Assembly (NCBI GenBank): GCA_037355855.1
Contig: CM074769.1
Location: 2,170,001 to 2,234,000, forward strand
Source: Pseudo-nitzschia pungens
Taxonomy: Eukaryota; Bacillariophyta; Bacillariophyceae; Bacillariales; Bacillariaceae
Length of the DNA: 64,000 nt
Direction of reading: 5' to 3'
The notes beneath the pieces are model-generated. The model was not told where the DNA came from, did no database searches, and saw only the letters and a program-made list of their open reading frames with translations. Numbering within the stretch: position 1 is the first letter of the stretch; each line of letters begins with the position of its first letter. Shown here one piece after another: positions 19,001 to 27,494 of the stretch. A program made the translations under genes and the position numbers.

Positions 19001-21054
19001 TTGCTCACCACCTTCATAACCTCAATAATCAACAAGACCTTTGGCAAAACAAACACGAATGGCCACCAGATATTGACTCCGCAACCACCACCACTAAAAA
19101 ACTTAACATTGCTAAACTGACTCGGCGTAAACTCCAAGGAACACCAGAATGGGATGGGTTCCTAAAATCAGAGTGGAAACAACTCAATCGATACCACAAA
19201 GTAGGAATGTTCGGCGACCCTGTTGACCCCACCCCAGGTATGACAATCCTCCCATGGGTCTGGACATACCTCTACAAAGAAGACCCACTCACCGGTAAAT
19301 CAATTCAGAAAGCACGCGGCACATGCAATGGAGGCAAACGTTATGGTAAAGCAGTTACACTTGCTGAAACATACGCTGCATGTGTCGAACAACCCGTACA
19401 TCGATTAACCTGGGCTATCGCTGCAGCCCTAAACCTAAAATGTGTCGGTTATGACGTAGGCAACGCTTTCGCTGAAGCCCCAGCACCTACAAGTCCCTTC
19501 AACATGAAAGTAGATGGTCCTTTCTTACAATGGTGGACTGAGCACCTGGGTCGTCCTCCAATACCAATTGGGCAAGTTATACCCATTCAGAAAGCCCTCC
19601 AAGGACACCCCGAATCACCACGCCTATGGGATAAGTATATATCCAAACTCCTTGTAACTGAAATGGGCTTCAAACCCACTACTCACGAACCTTGTCTGTA
19701 CTATAAGCACGACGACGCTGGCAATCTCACCCTTATTCTTCGTCAAGTTGATGACTTTCTAATCGCAAACAAAGACGAGCACATTTGCGACCGAATTAGA
19801 GACCAAATACAACGCCGGATGACCAACCCACTCAATATTCTAGGCACCATAAGGAAATTTAACGGCGTCCATGTAGATCAGACACGCCATTTCAATCACC
19901 TACACTGCCAAACCTACATCGAAAAGATCATAGACCACCATGGCTGGCAAAATCTCAAATGTCGGAACCGACCCACTCCAATGCGCGAGGACCCAACATA
20001 CCAGAAAGAGCTCCAAACCACCATCGGTCCTACCGATTCGAAAGAAGCACTGAAACTAGAAAAAGCGATGGGTTTCAGCTACAGACAATGCATAGGGGAA
20101 CTAATATATGCACTCACCATTTGCAGAATAGACATCTCCGTTGCCGTCATCATGCTTAGTCAACACTCCCACCAACCTGCCAAAATACACTACGAAGCAG
20201 TCAAGGCAGTCTATGCATACCTCCTCGCTACCAAACACAATGGACTTACATTCTGGAGACCAGAACCAAGAGAGGACCTCCCTAACATGCCACCCCCTAC
20301 CCCAGTATCATCATCTGCGTCACTATCGAAATTTCGAACTAACACACACCCACTCTCATTACTGGGCGCCTGTGACACGACATGGGCATCCGATCGACTC
20401 CAGCGCCGATCCATGGGAGGCATCGTCATCCTCCTAGCAGGCGCAGCGGTCTATTATAGAACTCGCCTCCAACCAACCATTGCACAGAGCTCTACAGAAG
20501 CTGAATTCTGTAACATGGCAGATGCGGGCAAAGCGGCACTCTATTTAAGATGGATTCTTGCGGAACTCCTCATCCCACAAACAACAGCCACTCCCATCAT
20601 TGCAGACAACCACGGCGGTGTCCGCATGGCAAACGCACACCAACCAACCCGACGCACACGCCATGTCGAGATGAAACACTTCGTGATCCTCCAATGGACA
20701 GATGATGAATTTATTGACTTCGTTGAAACTAAATCTGATGAGAACTACAGCGATTCTCTGAGCAAACCAACCGGAAGAATCAAATTCCATGAGCACACAG
20801 ACATCTTTATGGGCCGAGTACCACCACTATATGCCCAACGATCCATGTCCAACAACACCACTAACCACAACACTACAAACCCACAGACATCCCTACCCCA
20901 TAGAATCCACAAAATCTTTTGCTCCACTTGCAATATCGATCCTCTCATGGACAGTCTTCAACATGACACAAAATGGGACTCCAAATTATTTCCAAGATTC
21001 GATCCTGCAAGTGAGGGGGGGTGTGAGGATGAATCCCGAATAGCTAGTGAATAA
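16033..21054 (+). CDS. pol: Copia Pol polyprotein
   Basis: 1673 residues from the ATG at 16033; the open frame extends up to the gag stop. Aspartic protease motif LQADTGA lies near residue 216. The integrase HHCC module (WHQRYGH ... CPFCEKSK) lies at about 417-460, with catalytic acids Asp524, Asp612 and Glu649. A PDZ-like segment occupies about 889-972. RT follows with CVGYDVGNAFAEA and the QVDDFL box (Asp near 1240-1241). RNase H includes GACDTTWASD, SSTEAEF and IADNHGG and the closing HVEMKHF block. All key residues look intact. The last ~10 codons lie in the 3' LTR. Confidence 0.93.
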   Translation: MATTTTFPTAKTDFMNTVTTSEKYPLNTKLSPHDELPSNSTEPVIANKNSTKATGTSQNLKHYTPSANTYTSTNTYMNSTPTIHTLTLSQPTCSVCNKNTPMPTTHTSKTYSSYTDTKNPNSHEHKATPPENQLTPFEYIPDTLTGEQYSHESNIRMTPHFIRRKYRGNQQKLMLDISNTPAPHIKLLQRQPADMSLDNKDNKLYTLKTAPLQADTGANISATNDRSILHNYQPYSHPAQVGVFSKTSTTPDEPPTTLQALGEGHIKIVSDQGTIMRWRTILTPGSTGTVLSPDNYQRQHAHYAFIQEGLNNGTGTVRFTDHNKRTIESITTTRNANGEWYTPNKILLYNTNTPHHDAHHDAHQENTHIAKHVNHLRANALNHEISTSNDTSDTKQTIASRTKSWTSGLSKALKNLELWHQRYGHISPSTLYRTQKVVDGIPPIPSRVPFFKCPFCEKSKMTKYHGTTSNNKKEMFIPAQSFHMDLSFVSGPSNLQEILQSNAKANTTIKKSRQGYIGFLTIIDAATRALWTFPVKSKTPPIDIIERFLRKHGIKTTEPHKAIITTTSDGYLAKSKTVSNTIRECNYELHTDDQSSLMDLCADHLHCTITTDGGGELSKSHQFQKTAQDHGYTSQSTAADASSQNGIVERPHRTLKERIRCLLYSAGLGTEYWTDALLHATWLYNRTYHTAIDMTPLQAYTGRIPLMDNLITFGSKITAKKPGTRPTTTNPWTYEGIFLGYSGTTDNIRYLDIHTGTEKTARHNSKDELQYGETPNQRSPAASHLMSIFTEGPSREHTTNCSPEKVTWSLQDPKPYDNAQLIEEIIQTSPTPYTAAAAAKLTASVCRTKFERPDIAALIPEIETLDISTNKFMFETSHTLPLVKHSSFHPTLGFIVQPHPDLSGCVELTNIQIGTTAHMHIRNWKRRLRGTIITSVNDQPISTPKNIIDAITSARATHCRTIKFTFGTLTGFALNGDGIPTLQADQLNVIAHHLHNLNNQQDLWQNKHEWPPDIDSATTTTKKLNIAKLTRRKLQGTPEWDGFLKSEWKQLNRYHKVGMFGDPVDPTPGMTILPWVWTYLYKEDPLTGKSIQKARGTCNGGKRYGKAVTLAETYAACVEQPVHRLTWAIAAALNLKCVGYDVGNAFAEAPAPTSPFNMKVDGPFLQWWTEHLGRPPIPIGQVIPIQKALQGHPESPRLWDKYISKLLVTEMGFKPTTHEPCLYYKHDDAGNLTLILRQVDDFLIANKDEHICDRIRDQIQRRMTNPLNILGTIRKFNGVHVDQTRHFNHLHCQTYIEKIIDHHGWQNLKCRNRPTPMREDPTYQKELQTTIGPTDSKEALKLEKAMGFSYRQCIGELIYALTICRIDISVAVIMLSQHSHQPAKIHYEAVKAVYAYLLATKHNGLTFWRPEPREDLPNMPPPTPVSSSASLSKFRTNTHPLSLLGACDTTWASDRLQRRSMGGIVILLAGAAVYYRTRLQPTIAQSSTEAEFCNMADAGKAALYLRWILAELLIPQTTATPIIADNHGGVRMANAHQPTRRTRHVEMKHFVILQWTDDEFIDFVETKSDENYSDSLSKPTGRIKFHEHTDIFMGRVPPLYAQRSMSNNTTNHNTTNPQTSLPHRIHKIFCSTCNIDPLMDSLQHDTKWDSKLFPRFDPASEGGCEDESRIASE
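21007..21021 (+). other. Copia polypurine tract
   Basis: GCAAGTGAGGGGGGG directly precedes the 3' LTR at 21022. Nearly all purine, this is the expected plus-strand primer. Confidence 0.85.
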
Positions 21055-21116
21055 CCTCACTCTTTACTAAATACATACGATTATATCGACAGTAGAGAGC
21101 ACACGTACATTTTGCA
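21022..21116 (+). repeat. 3' LTR of the Copia element (95 bp)
   Basis: Same sequence as 12564-12658. It also encodes the final residues of Pol and its stop. It is followed by the right target duplication, ACCGT, at 21117-21121. Confidence 0.95.
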
Positions 21117-21206
21117 ACCGTATGTTTTGAGAATAGATGAGCCGTTTGACACAACGTTGCAACCGTATGTTTTGAGAATAGATGAGCCGTTTGACACAAC
21201 GCGGCG
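21117..21206. repeat. 45-bp tandem duplication beside the Copia 3' LTR
   Basis: A 45-bp unit starting ACCGTATGTTTTGAG occurs at 21117 and again at 21162, with near-identity over about 40 bp. The first unit starts exactly at the Copia target duplication, so the duplication predates the insertion or arose at it. The remaining sequence to 21350 is A/T-rich with no feature. Confidence 0.85.
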
Positions 21207-21368
21207 CACCCGAAAGAAACAAAAAAAAAATAATTACTGTACTGTAGTCGTACGAGAAAGTTACGTGACAAGTTCCGGTAATTACTGGTAAACCTTACTC
21301 GGACTTCCTGTAAACCCTTTCGTAAGGTTACTCGTACTGATGCCAAAAATCATAATAATAATAATATA

Positions 21369-21653
21369 CGTATTTAAATAACTTTAATCACCAAAGGTGA
21401 AACTAAATTACTCAGTCTGTAACCAGACTTTAACGTCGCCTCCATCATAGAGTCAGGACCCCAAGTGGCAGAACGACAAATTTTCAAACAAACCTTGAAC
21501 ATCAAGCAGGGGAAGGACAAACAAGTCCCACAAAAGAGGGACTTGAGAGAAAGTGAAATGGGAATGAAGATATTGGGATAAGATCCATTATCAAAAGGGA
21601 TGGGACAGGATAAGAAGCAGGAACAGAAGACAAAACCAAGGTACAAAGTGTAA
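21369..21653 (-). other. LINE 3' untranslated region with paired hairpins and ATT tail
   Basis: Read on the minus strand, it ends with hairpin AGTCTG-GTTA-CAGACT (about 21414-21429), then hairpin TCACC-TTT-GGTGA (21388-21400), then an A/T stretch and (ATT)n. The same two hairpins close the non-autonomous elements at 42376-42417 and 63218 onward. They are probably the RT recognition structure for target-primed reverse transcription. Confidence 0.7.
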
Positions 21654-24600
21654 TCAACCCTGAGGTCCAGTAAGCCAGGCTCTGAGAAGAGCAGCCTCTT
21701 GTTGGTATGGCTGCACTGGTGGGACAGGCGCTGCATATTGCTTCCTTGCAAGGTGGATGGTTGCAAGCCACTGCCGCTTGGCAGTCAGGGTGTAACCTTG
21801 TAGGACGTGGAAAGGGGTTTGTAACAGGGAGTGTGACTGGGGAAGTGCACCAGCTGCACCAATTGCCAATTCTGAGGTGATGGAAGCATCAAGAGATTGG
21901 TGTTGTTCAGCATCCAGGGTACCCCCAGGACCATGGAGTCGTTCATTTCTGTAGGTCCAAAGATCCCAGGAGGTAAGAAAGAACTGATGGATGACAGCTG
22001 TAGCCCAACGTTTGGGAGAGCGCTTGCTTCCAATGTGGGAGTAGTAGTCAGCCTGAATTTGGTACCAGCGAGGAGACCACCTACCAAGAAGCCAGTTGTG
22101 CCAGCCAATAGTCCTCTGTGCCCTGACAGCAGAAGCAATTGCAAGTGAGTAGGATGATGGATAAATGGTCTGGCCCTTCCGAACTTTGGTGAGAAGATCC
22201 ACAATGGCAACAACCAAGGATGGATCAGTTTGTTCAACTTCAAGCCTCTTCTGCAGGGGTCCCTTGAAAGCTGACACACTGTGCTGTACTGCCCCAGTGT
22301 CCTTGCAGGAGAGCACATGAGAGACCTTCTCGTTGTCTGCATCACACAATGGGCACCGGGAGTGATCCTGATACTGGTAGTGAAGTAGTTGGTTGCCAAC
22401 ACCAATGCATCCAGAAGCAAATTTGACAAACCACCGTTGCATGCCAGGAGGTAATCGCTTGAAGGCAGACAGATGGGCACACCAATGGATGGAACTCAAA
22501 ACAGGTTGTGGAATGGGAATATCATGGTGGGTCTGCCAGTATTTAAGAAGAGGAGGACCAGAAATGGCAACATGCAGAGCATTCTGATCAAACCTTGAAC
22601 ACTTGCATCCATTGAGAGAAAATGCCCAGGGCTCAAACACAAGTCTGGGATAGTGATGGGCTGAAGCTCTATGAACAGAGAGAAAGGCCTTTGCCATGCT
22701 GTCAACCTGATGATTGCGAAGGGCCCACCAATCAAGAAAGATTCCAGCTTGATGGCCCTGAACCCACTGAAAGTGCACAGAGATTGGCAGGGCAGAAATC
22801 ATGTTTCTGATGACATAAACATAATCAAAAGACTTCTGGGAAATAACCAAAGGCCAAGATCCCTGAGCCTGTTTGAGAGCTGTGTCACCATCCAGAGCAA
22901 TAGTGATAGAGCCAGAAGCAATATCAAAAAGATTCACCAGAGCAGTGCAACAGGTGAGAACTCCAATGATACCCGCCAGTTCGCTCCTGTAGGATGACTG
23001 ATCCTCAGGGGATCCACTGACAAAATTACAGCCAGTGAGGAACAATGAAGCAGTCTTGGTGGAGGTATTGGGTGACAAAATGAATGCAGAAGTTCCTCTG
23101 AGAAGGTCCGGATCAAATGACCCATCACAGACAGCACTGGCAATACCACTCTGGATAGCATCAACAAGGTGTTGACAGCCAGCCTGTGGTAGAGAATATT
23201 TGTGGAGAAGTACCCTTGGAGACTCACAGAGTGCATCAAAGGCATCTACTGGGGAGTCTGGAAGAGAATCATATGGATTGTTCTCCAGAGGATCCATGTC
23301 AGGAGGTTCGGAAACAAAGGCTGAGGACCCAACCACTCGAACAACTTGGCCACAGATAACAGGGCAGACAAGTACATCAGCACAGGCTGGTTTGTCAGAA
23401 AGGATTTCAGCAGTGACCCTGTATCTGCCCCTGCCCTGGGAGGTGCTCACAATCCAGCCAGTAGAAGTTTTGAAGAATATTCTGTTGGTAGATGGAGACA
23501 AAAACCAAGGCCAAAGAGAAGCTGTCTGGGGAGAGAGCCAAGGCCCAAGATGAAAAGAAGGAGCTAGTGCCCTGGCTGCAGGGGGTGGACAAGGGGGAAG
23601 AAAACAGGTCTGAAGTGCCTTAGTCCAAAAACGCTTTGCTGCTGGAGGCCAAGATGGAGGACATCTCGGCCAGTCAAGATGATGTCTCAAGTGATTGGAG
23701 GATGTCAGCTGGAAAGCCATGGGAGAGAGTCTCTTCCCATCTGGAGTACAAATGTCAGCAAGGGAGATAGCCTTGAGTGACATGCGCATGTGATTCAAGA
23801 GGGACAAGTCAGCACCTCTGAAGCCAGCGTTGACAAAGGCTTGCATGAGATAACAGTCATTGGAACGTAGCAGGGGAAGATCTGGGAAGTCTTCAAACAA
23901 GCTCACAGGGTGAACAGAGAAAAACTTCCACACATGTTTGTACCAGCAAGTAGTGACGTAGGAAGCAAAAGGATGATATGGTGTGACACCAAGATGGAGA
24001 GGAATGCCAAGTTCGAGCCGTAGAGACTCAGCAGTTAGCCTGAGAATCCTACCAGTTTGGGAGGACCTGACAGATTCCTGAAAGAGGGTGGCAATATGAC
24101 TGAACTCTTGGAGGAGGTAGGGATGAATGAAACCAAAGCCTTGATAGAGGGAAGGACCATAGAACACATGTCTGGGAAATGTCCGTGACATCCCTGCTTT
24201 ATTCAGCACAGGAACAAGAGCTGGGTGAATGATCTTTGTCCAAGTGGCCTCATCAAGTTGCGTGACAGGCATGGGGTATTCAACAGACTTCATGAAAGAA
24301 TACTTGAAGGTGTAGAGGGATGCCCTCTTCTCACACTTGGAAGCCTTGAGCTGAGAGCCAAAAGACTGAGACTGTGACTTCATGTGAGCAATCTGTGCTT
24401 CCTCATTGCCATCCATGGAGATAAAAACCCCAAGGGTCTTGTCAGCATGGTCAACTTCAAAACGATCCAGGGTAGCGCGATTGCCATTCTTATCAGCAAC
24501 AGAGAAGTCACCGGGCATGTCAGCAATGGAGCGATAGTCCCAACCGGATCCATTCCATTTGAAATCAATCAAATAACAGAAGGATTTGGCAGGTTCAATC

Positions 24601-27494
24601 GCACCACCAGTGGCAATAATCCCTCCAGCCCATCGGTCAAGAGCTGCCTGAAAATCAACAGCCAATTCCTCACCAGATGTTGAGGAATCAGAGCCAGCAC
24701 AAAACAAATCTGTGTCATCCACAAAGGCAAAACCCACAAGAGAAACCAGTTGCAGTGACAAAGAAGTGATAAGATGGACACCATGTCCAGCCTGTTGCAT
24801 CATTCGGAAGACAATGGTTGACACCAAAGCCCAAAGAGTTGGACCAATACCATTGCCTTGGCCACAACCACTGAGAGGAACAGGTTCATCACCATACACA
24901 GGACCTGACCGACCAAAACCAGTTTTGATGTGGTGCTTAGCATGTTGCAGAGTAGACAGAAGAACTTCACACACATGTGCAGGAACACCAAAGCTCTGGA
25001 GAGTGAGACCTGCAATGGGATGAGAGATTCTATCATAACAGCCCTTGGCATCATTCATAGCAACAGCACCGGATCTGCGCTTCTGCCTCAACACATCACA
25101 GATGAGCTTCTTGTTCAAGCAGGTGTTGATGGCCTTGTGGTGTTTCCTGCTTCCATGTTGATCAACCGCCACGGCATTGGCACGTTCAGCATGGGCAAGA
25201 ATGCGTCTGCCAATCATCTTGTTGTTGATTTGGAACTCAGGAGACATCAACTGGATGAGTCTCATCTTATCCACTCTATATTCACCAGGTTTCTTTAATA
25301 TCTCAACATCCGTGATGACCTGCCAGGCAGAAGGAGAGAAGCCAACAATCAATGGGACTGATCTCAGTAGAGTGTCAAACTTGTTCAACTGGGGATCCAG
25401 GGCAAAAGCCTTGTGGTGGGCAAAACTCAAACAAGAAGGTTCACTTGCTGTGCGTTCCCTCTGGTGTTTCCAGGCAGCAGCATTGTCAGCTGGACACACT
25501 GAATAGTCAAAGGGAGGCAAACTCAGAATAGAGGCAGGGACTTTGAGACAAGAAAGAAATTCAGACAGGTATTTGTCAGTGGCAGGAGGAGGATTATATG
25601 TGCCATCAAGAACTTGAGCAGAAGCATGGGCTGTGCCGAGGTAGCCAAAATCTTGAATGAAGGAGGGAGTCATGGAGGGAGTGCCAAGACACTGCTGTTG
25701 ACGCCGGACATTGGATTCAGCCATAGCTGGAACCATAGTGGACTGGGACTCCAAGACCTGTTCAGCACCATCAGGGCCAACTGCAATAGCTCGCAAGACA
25801 GCTGACTTGTTGACACGTCCCCGAATGGACCTAGCAGCAAGGCCAAGCTCTCTTTGAAGACGTTCCCTGCGCATCCTGGCACGAATCTGGGAAGCATTCT
25901 GGTTGTGAGGTTTGCCTTCAGCAAGAAGTGCATCCACCAGGCCTTGATTGAAGGAGTCTCTCCATGAGGGGGCCAATTTTTTCACTGCCCGGTATTGCCT
26001 ATAAGCTTGTTTCAGGTGGAGGACAGCACTGGAAAAATCACAGTGTTCTCCTTTGTAGAGAGAAAGCTTGCATGCCAGCCTTTTCAAAACAGTATGACTG
26101 GTGGACACACCCTGTCTCAGCTTAACAACACGCCGCCAAAAGTCAATTGTATCACGATAGACTTGCAGCTTCGGGGACCATGGAACCAGACCAGCTCTTG
26201 TGTGGCAAAGGTTTTGTTCAACAGAGAGCCTGAGAGAGGTGGAGGTTTCATGGAGGACTTCATATGTGGTGATGAGAGCAGCGCGCACAGAAATATCCCC
26301 AGACTGAAACTGAGCCAGGAGGTGTTCCAGCTTAGCTTGGAGAGAAAACACTCCAGCCTTGAGAAAGCTGTGCCTGACACGCTTGAAATACCGTTGGCGC
26401 AGATGAGGGTGGGAGGACTGGAGTTTGGAATGAGAGAGGCTCACGGGAGGTGGCAGGTGTTTGCCCATGAGGCTGCAATTACAGACTTCAATCCAAAGCA
26501 TTCTGTGGTCCGATTCCATACCATAGGCGCCACCAAAGGGACAATACCCAGCCCTGAGAACATCAACATTCTCAGAGACCCAAATGGCATCAATTGGTGT
26601 TCTGGTAGTGTTGCGGTTGTGAGTGGCAGGAGGAGAAGACTGACTATGAAGGGTAAGAATGGCATCTCTGAAACCAAGAGCCTTGAGCTCAAAAGACAAG
26701 CCATCAGTCCGAACATCAGCATTTTGATCAATCCCAAGAATGACCTGGTCACCTGCACCCAGACAGACCTGAAGGGCAGCAGTCAAATCCCTGTGAAAGA
26801 GAATACATGGGTTGGGACTGAAAAGATTTTCAGCTGCTTGAAAGTATCGGTACTGTTGATTCCAGACGGAACCAAGGTCCCTGTCATTTTCAACAGGGCA
26901 GTAAGCAGAAAACATAGTGACAGTGTAACCATCCCTGCCCTGAAACTTGACAAAGGACCATCTCCCAAGACCAGAAGGATCAGCCCCATGGGCAATCTTG
27001 TGGGAACTGAACAGTTGATCAATGGAAAACCCTGTACCACCAGGCTGAAGCCATGAACAGTCAGAAGCTTCATGCTTGTTGTTGGCAAGATAGGAAAAAC
27101 TTGAGGGACAGACATTCTTCATGCGCCGATTGAAAAGATCACAGGGCAGGAGTTTGGATTCATTCAAACAATGTTCAGCAAAAAGAGCCACACTGGCATT
27201 GCTCTTGACAAATTGACGGGCGTTGTGCTTGGACATGGACATAAAGGCAGCTCGGCGCTGTGGTCCAATGTTTTGGAAAGTGATGATGGTGGAATTAGAT
27301 GATGGAGCTTGAGGAAAGGAATGACCAAAACTGTCAGAATCCTTAGCAGCAAGAGAGTCTCCATGAAGAGTTAATTGGACAAAATGAGAGACAGGGGAAG
27401 AGGCGGAGGGGGAAAAGGGAGAAACAGGAGAAGCATTGATGGGATTTGGATTGGAAGGCATCCCATCAAACCTCATACCAGAATAGCTAACCAT
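21654..27494 (-). CDS. LINE ORF2: APE endonuclease, RT, RNase H, zinc knuckle (copy B)
   Basis: About 1946 residues from the ATG at 27494, which overlaps the ORF1 stop (ATGGTTAG). The APE-like endonuclease spans about residues 70-340 (FQNIGP near its start, catalytic SDHRM near 327). RT lies at about 700-1000 with MNDAKGCYDRI, GCGQGNGIGPTLW and active site FVDDTD near 925. RNase H lies at about 1450-1600 (CDGSFD, SYRSELAG, LDGDTALK, VQGHQAG). A CPLCDADNEKVSHVLSC cysteine-histidine module lies near 1715. It nicks target DNA and copies the element RNA in place. All catalytic motifs look intact. The open frame extends 24 codons upstream, but that part overlaps ORF1. Confidence 0.92.
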   Translation of the reverse strand: MVSYSGMRFDGMPSNPNPINASPVSPFSPSASSPVSHFVQLTLHGDSLAAKDSDSFGHSFPQAPSSNSTIITFQNIGPQRRAAFMSMSKHNARQFVKSNASVALFAEHCLNESKLLPCDLFNRRMKNVCPSSFSYLANNKHEASDCSWLQPGGTGFSIDQLFSSHKIAHGADPSGLGRWSFVKFQGRDGYTVTMFSAYCPVENDRDLGSVWNQQYRYFQAAENLFSPNPCILFHRDLTAALQVCLGAGDQVILGIDQNADVRTDGLSFELKALGFRDAILTLHSQSSPPATHNRNTTRTPIDAIWVSENVDVLRAGYCPFGGAYGMESDHRMLWIEVCNCSLMGKHLPPPVSLSHSKLQSSHPHLRQRYFKRVRHSFLKAGVFSLQAKLEHLLAQFQSGDISVRAALITTYEVLHETSTSLRLSVEQNLCHTRAGLVPWSPKLQVYRDTIDFWRRVVKLRQGVSTSHTVLKRLACKLSLYKGEHCDFSSAVLHLKQAYRQYRAVKKLAPSWRDSFNQGLVDALLAEGKPHNQNASQIRARMRRERLQRELGLAARSIRGRVNKSAVLRAIAVGPDGAEQVLESQSTMVPAMAESNVRRQQQCLGTPSMTPSFIQDFGYLGTAHASAQVLDGTYNPPPATDKYLSEFLSCLKVPASILSLPPFDYSVCPADNAAAWKHQRERTASEPSCLSFAHHKAFALDPQLNKFDTLLRSVPLIVGFSPSAWQVITDVEILKKPGEYRVDKMRLIQLMSPEFQINNKMIGRRILAHAERANAVAVDQHGSRKHHKAINTCLNKKLICDVLRQKRRSGAVAMNDAKGCYDRISHPIAGLTLQSFGVPAHVCEVLLSTLQHAKHHIKTGFGRSGPVYGDEPVPLSGCGQGNGIGPTLWALVSTIVFRMMQQAGHGVHLITSLSLQLVSLVGFAFVDDTDLFCAGSDSSTSGEELAVDFQAALDRWAGGIIATGGAIEPAKSFCYLIDFKWNGSGWDYRSIADMPGDFSVADKNGNRATLDRFEVDHADKTLGVFISMDGNEEAQIAHMKSQSQSFGSQLKASKCEKRASLYTFKYSFMKSVEYPMPVTQLDEATWTKIIHPALVPVLNKAGMSRTFPRHVFYGPSLYQGFGFIHPYLLQEFSHIATLFQESVRSSQTGRILRLTAESLRLELGIPLHLGVTPYHPFASYVTTCWYKHVWKFFSVHPVSLFEDFPDLPLLRSNDCYLMQAFVNAGFRGADLSLLNHMRMSLKAISLADICTPDGKRLSPMAFQLTSSNHLRHHLDWPRCPPSWPPAAKRFWTKALQTCFLPPCPPPAARALAPSFHLGPWLSPQTASLWPWFLSPSTNRIFFKTSTGWIVSTSQGRGRYRVTAEILSDKPACADVLVCPVICGQVVRVVGSSAFVSEPPDMDPLENNPYDSLPDSPVDAFDALCESPRVLLHKYSLPQAGCQHLVDAIQSGIASAVCDGSFDPDLLRGTSAFILSPNTSTKTASLFLTGCNFVSGSPEDQSSYRSELAGIIGVLTCCTALVNLFDIASGSITIALDGDTALKQAQGSWPLVISQKSFDYVYVIRNMISALPISVHFQWVQGHQAGIFLDWWALRNHQVDSMAKAFLSVHRASAHHYPRLVFEPWAFSLNGCKCSRFDQNALHVAISGPPLLKYWQTHHDIPIPQPVLSSIHWCAHLSAFKRLPPGMQRWFVKFASGCIGVGNQLLHYQYQDHSRCPLCDADNEKVSHVLSCKDTGAVQHSVSAFKGPLQKRLEVEQTDPSLVVAIVDLLTKVRKGQTIYPSSYSLAIASAVRAQRTIGWHNWLLGRWSPRWYQIQADYYSHIGSKRSPKRWATAVIHQFFLTSWDLWTYRNERLHGPGGTLDAEQHQSLDASITSELAIGAAGALPQSHSLLQTPFHVLQGYTLTAKRQWLATIHLARKQYAAPVPPVQPYQQEAALLRAWLTGPQG

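Larger units (their letters stand above)
12564..21116 (+). mobile_element. Complete Ty1/Copia retrotransposon with 95-bp LTRs
   Basis: 8553 bp. The LTRs at 12564-12658 and 21022-21116 appear identical, begin TGTGAGG and end TTGCA. The 5-bp target duplication ACCGT lies at 12559-12563 and 21117-21121. Order inside is primer-binding site, 284-bp leader, gag (982 codons), in-frame UAG, then pol with protease, integrase, RT and RNase H. Integrase before RT defines the Copia superfamily. Identical LTRs and long intact frames mark a recent insertion. The LTRs are very short for Copia, and the gag is long. Confidence 0.95.

Noticed and set aside
21117..21206. Second Copia LTR copy or tandem LTR
   Set aside because: The 45-bp units do not match the LTR beyond the final TTGCA; they are a separate duplication.
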